From Ceratothoa steindachneri (Eukaryota > Arthropoda > Malacostraca > Isopoda > Cymothoidae): a DNA stretch of 64,000 nucleotides. The stretch spans positions 47,712,706 through 47,776,705 of the forward strand of contig OZ018330.1 in the NCBI GenBank assembly GCA_963969495.1, written 5' to 3'. Of the stretch, positions 33,301-45,085 are shown in pieces (position 1 is the stretch's first letter; each line of letters begins with the position of its first letter). The translations under genes were made by a program, and so were the position numbers. The notes under the pieces are model-generated. The model was not told the DNA's origin and made no database searches. It saw only the letters and a program-made list of their open reading frames with translations.

Positions 33301-36300
33301 AAGAGATTAGTTTTAAACATTAATGAAGGAATAAATAGGCAATTTTGTGTTAATTGAAAGAAAATATTCAAGAAAGTGCCGAAATGTTGTAAGGGCGATT
33401 GTCGCCGTGGAAAATTTGTGTGGTTGTCCTTTTAAGTTCTGAAAAGGACAAGAATGGGGTAGGGCGATAGTTTAATTCTATTTGGCCCAACACCACCTTT
33501 CGCATGGATTCACATCCTTCATAATTCGAGGTTCCCTTCCGGTCGCGACATAATGAGAGGTTGCAGAATATCCCTTTATCAAGACGATCACGGATTCGCA
33601 TACTCAACTTTATCTATGTTGAAAACAAACCATTACATCTCTCCAATCGAGCTGTGATAGTCACCTGAACAGATTAGAATTTAAGAGGATTTGCTGTCCG
33701 GTGCTTACATCCAGCTCAAGAGCCGTAGAACTGGTCTTCCCAGACATTTGGTCGCACATTATCCCAAACATCTTTCTTTATTTAATTTGCCAATCCGAAA
33801 GCTGAAAAGATTTTTTAGTCTTACTTGAGCTTATAATGAAATAAAAATGACTACATTGTACCCCTATCCAAAATTTATATAACTCCAAATGACAACGCAC
33901 AAAAAATATAATTTCAAAAGTACTAACAAACATCATTAAAGAAATACCCACAAATTAAATATACAAAATATACACCCGTAGACACGACCTACACCTCCAA
34001 CAAAGAACTATATGGACACGTATGGATCAATCTCTAAGTGTATTAGTCTCACTACACCCTATGCAAATTCTACGAAAGCACAGCCCAAGATGTTCAACAT
34101 ATTATTTTATCTGAACGACCATCAAACGCAGCACTCAAACCGCTTATGATCCATCTCAAAGCTCAACTATTCCACACAGTTGGGCTGATAGTGCGATCGT
34201 AATCAGCGAACAGCAGGGTATTTTCGAACGCTGGGGCGAATATTAATGTCAGCTTCTTAATACAATTAATCTGATTGGCCTTAATTTTGACGATAGGTTA
34301 GCAACTTTATCATAATCTGGGGAACGTGATGCCACCTTTTCTGATGTAAAAGTAAATAAGGCTTTCATGGTGCTTAAAAAGAACAAAACTCTTGCCCCAG
34401 ATGAAATATCCGGCGTAGTCTAAAAAATTGTGGCTGTCTTAACCGAGTGTTCCATAAAATAATAGTTTCAATTTGCGAAGCTGACCTTGCATTGAAAGCA
34501 TCACAAAGAACATCCAACGCAAAAGAAATTATTAGAATTCGAACAAGAAAAGAACTATATTATCACCGTACTTACGTGTTACTATATTCCTGTCCATTAA
34601 ACTGTTAATAAGACATTTACACCCGTTTAAATTACCCAACTATGCACTCATATCTTCTAACCAAAATCTCATTGAAGCTATCCTACTATCTCCATCCTCA
34701 ATCCGAAGGATAACTCGTCAATCGAAGTCGCAAAGGCCTCCGCAACGAAATCCCCCATCGCTAGAACACGAACAATTTTGATCTCACAGACACGACACAG
34801 TAACACGCATGCCTCCATTTTCCCAATAAATGTAGAAAAACTTTACTCATAACCACTTTTTCGCACATATATCCTTTTGTATTCTATCCTATTACATCAT
34901 GTTTTCTTTCGTGCAGTTCACGCTTTCCAGGCGTATCATCCTTTTCCAAAGAAAAGCTCCTACATACCAGCGTCAATCCAGATTGCCGCACGTCATGGAT
35001 GGTGGATTCTCCTAGTTTTTCTGGTCCAGTGAATCACAAAATTACTTATTAGTACCTACAACTGCCTCACTACGTTATTTTTTAAACAAATGATTTCCAA
35101 CGCAACTTTTGATTCTGACCTCCTTTGTCTCAATTATTCCAACTTTGCCCTCATCGGTTCCAGAGTTCCTATGGCCTCATAACTGCTTGGAACAATCACG
35201 ATTTATATGCTCCTCCTTATCACGAAAACAATTACCAGGGCTTCTTCCTTTCTAACCATGGGCTCTATCACTCGCTTTACGCCTACCCGTACGCAAGACA
35301 AGTTAAGTCACTAATATAATGACAACTTTTAACACCTTCCATCTTCTTACAATATTGGCAATCTACACCAAGCCTCACTTTTGTACTTCGCTAGATTACC
35401 TCCGAAAGTGTTCCTATTTCAATCTTTTGACAATTATAATAAGCCAATGATCTACTTATATCCTACTGCCTTACGATATCGGGAAATGAGCCAGGACGCC
35501 TCTCGTGGCACCCATAGAAAAGGCATTTAATGGAAGAGCAGAGGGATTCTCCCTACCACCCCATCTGTAAAGCGCCTTAAATGTCCCTTTTTGACTCTTG
35601 GTAAACAGGTAACACTGTCAGCTTCACTGAAAAACAGGTAACTAAAAACTCCATTAACAATTTTCAATAGTTCCTCCGACTTATTAAAATATAACGTTGG
35701 ATTCTTCCTCTAGAAGAGAGTTTCAAGCCTACCTGCGTACTTCACTCTTTTCGGAACTACGTCGAAATTGCCCCTATGGTAGTGATTACTCTCCTTCACT
35801 GCCCCTGCATATTCTGTTACTTTACTCTTAATTGTGTCCTCTCTAACCAAAGCTACCATACATCCAAGAAGTGGATACCTCAACATGACTCTCTTTTTCT
35901 GATGTCCAAAGATAGCAGGAAGAAGAAAAGCGCAAATTCTAGACTTTTGTAGAAATCTTGAAAGGAATGAACAGAGTACATAAAATTTATTTGACATTTG
36001 ATCTTTCCTGGCTACCGTTAACATCCTGAAAAATCCTTACGTTATGCAACATTTAGAATTATAATTTTGGTCCGTTAACCTTCACCTAAATGAGTTCGTT
36101 GAGTTCATTTCAGTCGATTCACCAACACCTTTTGAGGGCTCCAGCATCACCCCAGTTACACTACTCTCATTAACCGGTGGGTTATTCCAAACCGTAGATG
36201 CTAATCATTTGGAGTTAACCCAGTATTTTTAGCTCTTCCCGATTCAGAGTTAGCTCTTTGAACCTGCTTTTCCATCATCACTCGCAAACTGAAAAACTCG

Positions 36301-36955
36301 GACCCACCCGGAAAAGCTATCCCATGGCACCCCTCAATATGATCAACAACCATACCTTGTATCATAGACATCTCAGCCATCCTACCCCTAAGATCACCCT
36401 TGAGACCGCCAGATGTGCACCATAAAACTTGTTTCTCTCGCTCACGGCGAGTCACCAATCAACAGGTTCCCTTCCAAGCCTCTCCTACTCAAGCTACCCA
36501 AATTAAACCTCAGATCAATTCGAGTACCTTGAGCCCCCCACCAATAGAGACCCACAAGGCCAAGTTAAGCGTACAATTGGTCAATGAGCACCAAAAAGAC
36601 TGGAAAATGAAAGGAAGGAAGAGTAGATAAAGGGAAATAGAGGAATTAAATCACTCTAAAATTTCTTAAGGCTGCCAAAGAAAACCATAGGGACAAGAGG
36701 TTTGACCCAGGGAAGAACGATGTGGTCAACCATGCGGCAACGGCCCTGTGGGAACCCCATTTAAAACGGCTGTAAAAATCTCCCGAACTAAATTTAAAGG
36801 AAAATAACGACAAAATACATTAAATTTATTGTCCTTATCTGAGGCTTTATCCTACCTCACCGGGTTTTGACCAACCTGGTCACCTAACAAAAGATTAATC
36901 TCATTACTTCACTTTTTGCCATACTTCCCTCTTTTGCCCCACTTCCCTCATTTGC
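33301..36955. other. Interval between the direct repeats: mostly unassigned
   Basis: If the repeats are LTRs of a minus-strand element, the minus frames 36458-36201 (Met-rich, EMSMIQGMVVDHIEG) and 36024-35710 would fall in the gag position. I see no capsid or Cys-knuckle motif to confirm this. A LINE scrap on the plus strand at 34195-34430 shows that other insertions lie inside. No pol motif was recognised. Confidence 0.3.
34195..34430 (+). pseudogene. LINE linker/RT-entry fragment
   Basis: The plus strand gives ILSEQQGIFERWGEYYCQLLN, whose RW-EYY-x-x-LLN matches the LINE segment between endonuclease and RT. Later comes FSDVKVNKAFMVLKKNKTLAPDEISG, matching EV-x-x-A-x-x-LK-x-GKA-G-D-I. Stops interrupt it and RT does not follow. 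Confidence 0.6.
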
Positions 36956-37250
36956 CCCACTTTCCTCTCGCAGTCCTCACTCACTCTAATATCTGCAATA
37001 ATAAAAAATCTTCAGACCCAAATTATTTATTTAAATGAATGAATGGTCACTCCGCTTCCTACACAAAGTCATTAATATCGAAGTTTATTTACAAATATGA
37101 GACACACAACTATTTCGACCCCAAAGATCTTGAGTATACATCATTAATGTTATTGTCGAAATACTCTTAAACATAATGTACAAACAGTTACTAATCTTAA
37201 ATTCAAGTGAGGGTCACAAAAAACGTACATGTAGATCTGGTATAAGATGA
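36956..37250. repeat. Long direct repeat, copy 2 (possible LTR)
   Basis: Partner of 33016-33300, same orientation. It is followed by a purine-rich stretch (GGAGTGGAGGGGAGAGGG at 37258-37275). Confidence 0.75.
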
Positions 37251-37650
37251 AAGTAGGGAGTGGAGGGGAGAGGGCAGTGATAGTTTATTTATATCTGCCC
37301 CCACAATCGATGAAAGGAAACTTAACAATTTGCTAAGAAAATTAATTAATTAGTTAAAGTGATGAATTTGTGTGGTAGGTTTATAAAAGTGTGAAAATGG
37401 TTTCTGGTTTGCCCTGGTGTTAGGGCATCACTAGCATTCTTCTCATTTTTTTTTTTAATAATAAAATTTTCCTATGTCATTAATGGTGTTGAATGTCGTT
37501 GACAGCCAGTTTACTCCATTATTATATATATTTTTCATTATTATTTTAAATTTATTCTTCCGTCGTAGCATTCGAGCCTTTCAAAGTTATCTAATATTCT
37601 GAATTTCTCTATTTAACTTTTGTTGAGCTTCAAATTTATTACTTTCATTT
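37251..37650. other. Unassigned AT-rich stretch
   Basis: Nothing recognised apart from T-rich runs leading into the minisatellite. Confidence 0.3.
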
Positions 37651-37910
37651 GGGCACTTCACTTTTTTTTGTTGATTTGAATTATGTTGATTAATTTTATT
37701 TGATTGAGATTTGGGCACTTCGCCTCTTTTTATTCTAAAGTTTTAATTATTTTTTTTAAGTATTTAATATGGGTACTTCACCTCTTTTTTTTATTTAAAG
37801 TTAATTAAGTTTTATTTTATACTTTGGGGAATTCTTCTTCACCTCTTTTTTTTTTAATTTATTAAGTTTGAACTATAATAATAGGGCACTTCGCCTCTTT
37901 TTGTTAGAAT
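37651..37910. repeat. Minisatellite, about 5 units of 55-62 bp
   Basis: Units begin GGGCACTTC[A/G]C(C)TCTTTTT at 37651, 37713, 37771 (GGGTACTTCACC), about 37827 (degenerate) and 37884. The remainder of each unit is T-rich with TTTAAAGTTAATTAAG-like spacers. Confidence 0.85.
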
Positions 37911-37984
37911 AATTTCTTTCTTTTGTTTGTTTTCTTGTTACGAGTTGGTTCAGTACGGTCACAGTAATTTGATTTTGTGTACTA

Positions 37985-38200
37985 CTAAGTAAACATTGGT
38001 AGTACTTCTTCTCTTGCGCAGGTTCTACTGCTTGGGAACAGAGCCGTTCTACCAATTGCGCGTCTTCTATTTCTACGTATGTTCAGGTTAAAGTTTATAG
38101 TCGGGAGTAACTCTTGGTCTATTTTATCCCATGTCTTTCTCCCTAGCCTTTGGATCTCCGTATTGACCGGATTTAGTCCGATTCTTTGGTGTAGATGCAA
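37985..38200 (-). pseudogene. Possible LINE C-terminal fragment
   Basis: The minus frame reads RIGLNPVNTEIQRLGRKTWDKID, with a GL-P-x-x-x-EI-x-RLA-K-WDKI-like pattern seen at the C-terminus of some non-LTR polymerases. No RT boxes are near. The call is weak and chance similarity is possible. Confidence 0.25.
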
Positions 38201-41200
38201 AGAAAAAATGATGACTCGTGAGGCTAAACGGGAGAATAAACACCAAAAAAAAAATCATTGTAATTGTGCATTGTGTATTATTGAATTTCAAGCAAATTGT
38301 TGTTTCTGTTTTAATATTATGACATTTCATTAATTCCATTGCCTTACGCAAACGTAAGTTTGCTGAGCATTATATCAATTAATGCAGCTTCACCAGTATT
38401 AAAGCCAAATTGATGAATATTTTATTATTTATAAATAAGTATTTAATACAGAAAATTGATTTTTTTAAATAGAAAAATTACAAATATCTTTTCAGTTATC
38501 ATTCATTCAAATTTGGTACGCCTTTTCTTGCACCGTCCTATATAGAGATAACGATGATAAACCAGACGATTCCGTTTTTACCAATTCACTATTTGCTGTG
38601 ATAAACAAACTAGGCTTGAGTGATAACTACATTTCCATTCTCTTCTATCATTTAGTTATGCAATATTATTACTTTATCTACATTTATTCACTAGAAAAAT
38701 TACAATTAATTAAAGATGTAGACAGAGGCTTCATTTACCCCAAATTGTTTACCAGTACAGAAACGAGGAGTCATTAATACCATCATTGAAATCTTCTTCT
38801 ACCTATTTATCCATGCAATTTCGGCATTTTGCCTGTACTTGTTTAGTAGAAAATACAAAAACAGAAAGAAAATAGATAAAAAATCTCCATCTCCTCAAGA
38901 CAATGTTAGCGGCAGTGCTCCAAATATTTTATTTAGATCTGAACTAAAAAGAAATTCAGGATCACTGGGGATGTCTACATAAGTTGCTTACCCTTTCTTG
39001 AGAGTGTCTTATCATAATTATTCAATTTAACTGAAAGTACAGTAAATAAAAAATTTATTTTAAGTTACATTTGTAGAGAAAATAATGTTTCCAAAGAAAA
39101 AAATAGAAGTAATGATTTTGCTGAACTTAAAAGTAAAAATTTCATGATTAAATTTTAAGTTAGGTGAAAAAATTCGTTAACTTTGAAAAACTTGTAACAT
39201 CTGGAGCAAGAAAGGAGGGAAAACCTTAAGTTAAGCAAGAGCCCCACTAAGAGGAAAAATTAATGAAGTTTTCGTAATTTTTTCGAGTATAAATAAAATA
39301 ATAGAAAATTTTGGAACTTTATGTAAACTAAAGAAAGCTGAGAGATGCTGTGGATAAATCATTACAAATATTAAGTTACCATGCAATTAATAGAGATTTT
39401 AGAAGAAATAAAACCTGTTTATTAGAATTATTTATTTTTTTTCAAATTTGCTCAAAGATGTTCATAAGTATTTATTGAAATGCATAGGCCATTTTGAGCC
39501 TATACTTTTATTAAGCCATCAGTGCCTAGGTCTACTTTAAGGATGTAATCCCGAACTCTCTCTGAAGCTATAAAAATGGTGTTTTTGTCACATAATCAAT
39601 CGCAATTCCAAAGTTTCCAGCGTTTGAATATCGCAACGTTTAAATGAAGCCCTTGAACAAATATGTCCTTGATCGGTCAACCAAACGGCTCGTTTATGAC
39701 AATATACGTCCATAAGTCGTACGCTGGACTAAAAAAATTGCTTTATGTTGGGATATCAAACCCTATATTTCAACAAAACTGCAGGAATTCTATAGAAAAG
39801 TATCCACTACTTAGTTAAGCAATGGGAGAGAGTATTGTCTATAATAATGCAATTTATTTTGTTATATGCGTTTTTGTATAATAAAAACTATTTCACTTTC
39901 CTTTTAAAAGAACGACATTAATTTCTGGGTAACCTAATTTATAGAGGAAATCTAATGCGATTGAAATCCTTTTGGAGGTATTTGATTTGCAGGTGTAAGA
40001 CGCAAGATTTGGAGCAGATTATGTATGCTCTATATATCATTTTTTCCCGGTGTTCTTTTTGTTACTCTTGATTGAGGACGCACCTAAAGGGTACAAATTA
40101 AGATGAGAATGATAGAGGCATTAGCATAAGTATGACCAGTGCGAATTAAAATTAGGAGATCCTATAGTCATTGACTTTTATGATTTAGATAACGTGGAAT
40201 CCTATAAGGAGGGGTTCTTTGCTCCTAAAAATTCCTTCCCACAGAAGGACTCACCCCCATACTTATAAGATTCTAATAAATATTTTGGGGGTATTCCAAA
40301 GGATTTAATAAATAATAAACTCCCACAAAGACCTCGGATTGAAAATTTCATCACGGAATTTTTGTTACAAAACAAAAATACAATACTTATGGAGTAAATT
40401 CGACGCTCAAAATTATCCTTTAATCGTATGAAGTAAACAAATCTTTTACTATGAAGACTAAAGTGTAGATTAGTATTATTAAGATTTCTTACACTGTTCT
40501 GAACAACTAATTGATACTATCTCGTAATTGGCATAAATATAAGCAAACTTTAGAATCCCATTTCACCCTTGAAAGGAAACTCAGTTACCTTCACGCCATG
40601 ATAGTGATTCACAGGTCCTTTCTGCACCGCAATAGGGTTGGTAACGCAAAATTCTACATCTTTCTCGTTATCCTATGTATTTTTAACATACTTATTATAT
40701 TATCCTAAATATATAAATTCGACTAATTCAACTTTTAGAAAATAAAAAATAATAAAGACAGGAGATAAAACAACCTATAAAGCGAAGATTTTGGATTCGC
40801 TTTCTCAGGTGGAGCTCGAACTCCGGATAAATTTTTAGTTGATAAGAAATGAAACTAAAAATCTAACTCTGAAAACTTTTTTCCTAAATACAGATGTGCT
40901 GAAATTAGGTTTGGTTTTCTGTTATATCATATGAATAACATGTTTTTTTCCCCCAACCATTGCCTCTTGAACTATTGGCACTAAATTGTATGCAAGTAGG
41001 ACCTATTTGCTTTGATTCACTATCATCGAAACCAACTGTTCGGAGTGAATTTTGAGGACATGAAAGAAGGATTACAATAAAATAGATTAAATCTTGTATT
41101 TTATTAACATATATAGTAAACAATTAATTAAACGATATTAATAAAATATGAGGAAAAATATAATAAACATAAAAGCAGAATTATCCATTCAATAAGAATT

Positions 41201-41740
41201 AATTTGTTATTTATTGTACTTAATATCACTAAACTTATGGTAATGCAGAAACTCTAATTAAGTAGGAATTTATAACAAAAATTTTCGTCGTATACAAATA
41301 TTGATGAGAGTCGAGAAGTGAATTAAAGGCTCTTTGAGTAAGGCAGTTGGAAACCTTGACGGGACAATGGAGAAAGTAGGCTACGATGGCTATTTAGAGT
41401 CGCTCGTCGATGAAGGAAAATGAGTTCCTTATAGCGTGAATTGTGGTGAATACCTAGAGTGGAGATGATACAAGAAGCCATTACTATGGATGAGAGCCAA
41501 AGATGGTAGCGTCTCAGATTTTAGGCCTTCAGTGCTTCTAAAAATATCCGCATATGGAAATTGTGATGAACTCTGAATTATGACGGACACGAATGAATTC
41601 TGTCTCCTCTCGATAGGCTCTGTTTATCCTTGTTAAAATATATATAATTTAGGTGTGTGTCTCCTTGCTTCAGTCGGTAATGAAGGTGTGGAAGGATGAT
41701 ATCAAGAATCTTGTCTCTCTCTCACTCACTCTCAATCTCT
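38201..41740. other. Unassigned, very AT-rich region
   Basis: About 3.5 kb with no protein family recognised on either strand and no tandem repeats of note. A short reading DVDRGFIYPKLF at about 38715-38755 vaguely resembles P-element-type transposases, but the flanks do not support it. Confidence 0.4.
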
Positions 41741-41759
41741 CTCCCCGGAAAGTGCGAAC

Positions 41760-42877
41760 GCTGGGCATATACGGAAAAGTAGCCGGCTAGATCGAGAACT
41801 GGCTAAGTGGCAGACGGCAACGGGTGGTGGTGAATGGACAGGCTTCTGAGTGGCTGCCCGTTACTAGCGGAATGCCTCAAGGTTCTGTCCTGGGACCACT
41901 AGTATTCATCATCTACGTCAACGACATGGACAGTGACATGGTTGCCAAGATTTCCAAATTTTCCGACGATACCAAGCTTGGTATGAACTTGCAAAGGATG
42001 GAAATACTGCCCGCCTGCAGGAAGATCTTGGGAAGATTGGGGAGTGGTCGGACACGTGGCAAATGCCTTTTAACGTGAACAAATGCAAAGTAATGCATAT
42101 CGGCCACAGAAACCCCCGATCTCATTATATCCTTATGGGCACTGCTATTGAATCCACCGACACTGAGAAGGACTTGGGTGTAACTATCACTAGTGACCTC
42201 AAGTTCTCGAAACAGTGCATCGAGGCAAAGAAGAAAGTCCAAAGGATGTTAGGCTACATAAAGCGCCAGTTTGGATACCGTAACAAGGAGATAGTACTTT
42301 GTCTTTACAACTCCCTCGTTCGGCCGCACCTGGAGTATGCCGTACAATTTTGGAGTCCTTCGTTTCGAAAGGATATCGCAAGGTTGGAATGCGTACAAGC
42401 TAGGGAAACCAAACTGATTCCCTCTATCCGACATAAAAGTTATGAGGATAGACTAAGGGAATTAAATCTGTTCTCGCTGAAACCCCGTAGACTGCGTGGT
42501 CAGCTCATCGAAGTTTTCAAAATACTTCGAGGGTTCGACAATGTTGACTACCGGGATATTTTCACACTGAGTGAGAACAGAACGCGCAATCACGGCTTCA
42601 AACTTGAACTGAAGCGCTACAACCGCAATCTGTGTGGAAAATTTTTCACTTACAGTATCTGCGGTATGTGGAACGCACTTCCAGTGGAAGTTGTCAACAG
42701 TGAATCTGTTGACCAGTTCAAGTCACGACTAGACAAAGTCTTGAAAAGTGGCCGTTTAGAGACGCAAAACAATTGAGCAGCCATGTGCCCGCTCGATTGC
42801 TAGTCCAAAGGTACCCTCCTTGAATGGACCGTAAGGTCTCCTAGGGTACTTCTTTTCCTTGTTACTCCTTGTTACTC
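41760..42877 (+). mobile_element. CR1-like LINE, 5'-truncated copy
   Basis: The plus frame at 41824-42078 has GMPQGSVLGPLVFIIYVND and FSDDTKLGM (catalytic ADD box read as SDD). After one shift near 42055, an open frame of 237 codons (42063-42773) carries MPFNVNKCKVMHIG, LGVTITSDLKFSKQC, YNSLVRPHLEYAVQFWSP, the region ending LRGFDNVDY, and RNHGFKLELKR...WNALP. These are standard RT thumb and C-terminal motifs of CR1/Rex-type LINEs. The 3' end has CCTTGTTACT repeated twice (42855-42877). A second copy (55819-56854, minus) is closely similar. The relatively long open frame suggests recent insertion. Confidence 0.9.
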
Positions 42878-43691
42878 TCTCTTTCTCTCACGCTCTTACT
42901 CTTACTATCACTTGCTCTCCCACATTCATTCAAACTCCAACTTATCCCCCCTAATTTGTGTCTGTTATTCTCAGTAAATATGAGACATGGTGAGAAGGTA
43001 TCCTAATGCTAAATTTTGCCCCCCCATATAGATTTTCATGAGCCAAAGGTTATGAGTGGTAAATTTAATTTGACATTAACGATTCGCTTTTCAAAATTGC
43101 TTATATCTAAATAGTTTTATCTTCGATGTTAATATTAAAACTAACAGGAAAAAAGAATAATTCTTTAAACTTATATGAATCAAGACAAAAAAAGCATTTT
43201 CAACTACCGTAGGAAATATTTCCTAGTATCGTCAAAAACATCTTACAAGTATCGTACAAAACATTTTACTAATATCGTTCAAAACATTTCAAATCGATCA
43301 TCTGTAAAAGAGTGATGAAAGGATAAAAATACACGAAGAGCTCAGTTATCAAACAGCTCAGAAGTAAAAAGGGCATTAAATGCTCAGATGAAAATTGAGG
43401 ACGTTGAATGTATACTCTTTATGTTGGAGGATTGGAAAAAGGAAGAGAGAGAATAATTTTTTTGCTCCATTAATGAATTAATTAAACGATATTTATTAAA
43501 TATACGAAAAATAAATGATCTCATTCAGCATTTATTAAAAACTAGGATTTTCACCCAATTCTTAAGTTAGTGATAGAAGATGGAATGAATTCATTTAAAC
43601 TACAAATGTAATTTCAGCAAAATTGTATCTTATCCGTTCACCTTTTTGCCAGACTTTTCCGCCAACAATATTAGCCGATGAAAAAGACACC
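42878..43691. other. Unassigned AT-rich stretch
   Basis: TACT/CTCT-rich sequence just after the LINE tail, then ordinary AT-rich DNA. ATCGT(C/A)(A/C)AAAACAT is repeated at about 43229, 43251 and 43274. Confidence 0.35.
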
Positions 43692-44219
43692 CTACGATAT
43701 TTGCATTAGAAAATAGTGACAAAAAGATTTGCCTAATGGTTTTCCGAACTCCATATATTGGACTGTTTGGGCGAAGTTTATGTATAGCATAAAATGGAGG
43801 ACGAGAGGCGACTTCATATGTCGGGATGTAAAATACACATGCGTGGCGCGCAAGACTCTAGAATGACGTAATGAATCGTCACCAATTGCGAGCACAAGCA
43901 AATTTGAATATACCTCAAAAGTCCCATCCCTGTTTTTCGATGCTTCAAGGTCATTCAAGAAAGGCTCTGTGGCAAATACCAAGATTCTGTAACGGTCTTC
44001 AATACCGCTGTCAAAAGCAAAGAAAAGTGAACCGTCATATGTGATTTCAGAATCCGGTGATTCTATACTAGAATTTAGATATCGGAATTTATAATATGGG
44101 AGTTCACATCTACTGGGATTAAACTCTAGATAATATATGTGATAGAATTTACCTTGGAGGAATTTACGGGGTGGAAATTTACCGGTCTCATTCAGAACCG
44201 AGTTTAACATGGAATCCAA
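43692..44219 (-). pseudogene. MULE-type (Mutator-like) transposase fragment
   Basis: A 175-codon minus frame carries FAFDSGIEDRYRILVFAT, then LNDLEASKNRDGTFEVYSNL. This matches the segment of animal MULE transposases that reads FDSG...RILIFAT-x-x-NL-x-L-x-x-S-x-x-W-MDGTF-V-P-LF-QL, where the DGTF Asp is the first catalytic residue. After VYSNLLVLAIGDDS the similarity fades, so the protein is truncated. The frame's start at 44219 is not meaningful as a gene start, and no terminal repeats were found. Confidence 0.6.
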
Positions 44220-44539
44220 ACCCCTGGTTTCAACGACGGGACCTATTTAAAGGAGTGGCAAATATCGTTTAAGGAAATGACATAGAAAGGAATAAAATAA
44301 TAATGTATGAAAGGAATAATTTTTAAAAATAAAATAAAAAAATATATTAAAATTTCATTAATTGAAATTTGTTATCTTAGGTAAACTTTTGCTGTTTTTT
44401 ATTGTCAACAGCTTGTACAATTTCCACTGTCAGTGTAATCTGGGCATGATTATTCTGGCCACATAGAAAAAGTATTAAAGAAACTAACTTGCACTTTTTA
44501 TCTTTTAATTATCGTTATCAATTACATTACATGTTCAAA

Positions 44540-44840
44540 ATGATATCTATTTACTTCTATACATTTTCTAACGCGTTCCACGCAAGACCTTTAAACATTA
44601 TATATCAAGGAAGTATTTGATTTTATGGCTTCAAATTCTCTTGATATGTTTGCTTTTAGTTCTGCTATTGTTTTGAGATGGTTAATTTAAGCAACTGATT
44701 TAAGGTTGTCCCATAGAAAGTAATCTAAAGGTGTCATATCTAGAGATCTGGATGGCCATTTAATTAGTCCACGTCGTCCAATCCATTTTATCTCCAAATG
44801 TTTTTGGTAGAAATTCGTGTAAGTTTAGTTTCTACTTTGC
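44540..44840 (-). pseudogene. Mariner-type transposase C-terminal fragment
   Basis: On the minus strand, LIKWPSRSLDMTPLDYFLWDNLKS is followed by a stretch with TIAELKANISREFEAI, then a segment like CIEVN-YHFEHVM. This is the family end (WPPRSPDLTPLDFFLWGYLKS...TI-ELK-NI...CI-x-x-G-HFEH) including the third catalytic Asp in LDMTPLD. The upstream two thirds and both terminal repeats are missing. Confidence 0.75.
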
Positions 44841-45085
44841 CTTCATGAATAAATAGTTCACAATGGCTTTTTGTATACTTAAAAAAAAGTGGTGCAGTGT
44901 GCAGAAAAGAAAAAAGTGCTCAAGTGCGACAGATACTACGAATCACCCTAACTATCATGTTGAATCATGAGTCATGACGTCAGCGCCATAGTAGTTAGGG
45001 AGACTATAGGTATCTGCCGGATTGTCCTCAGATGCAATCCAATCAATGACCGGCCTCCAGTAAAAAAAATGACAAAGTATCAGGG
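44841..45085. other. Short unassigned interval
   Basis: No feature recognised between the mariner scrap and the DIRS-like element. Confidence 0.3.

Noticed and set aside
38700..38800. P-element/THAP-like DRG-x-x-YP segment
   Set aside because: A single short match without neighbouring motifs.
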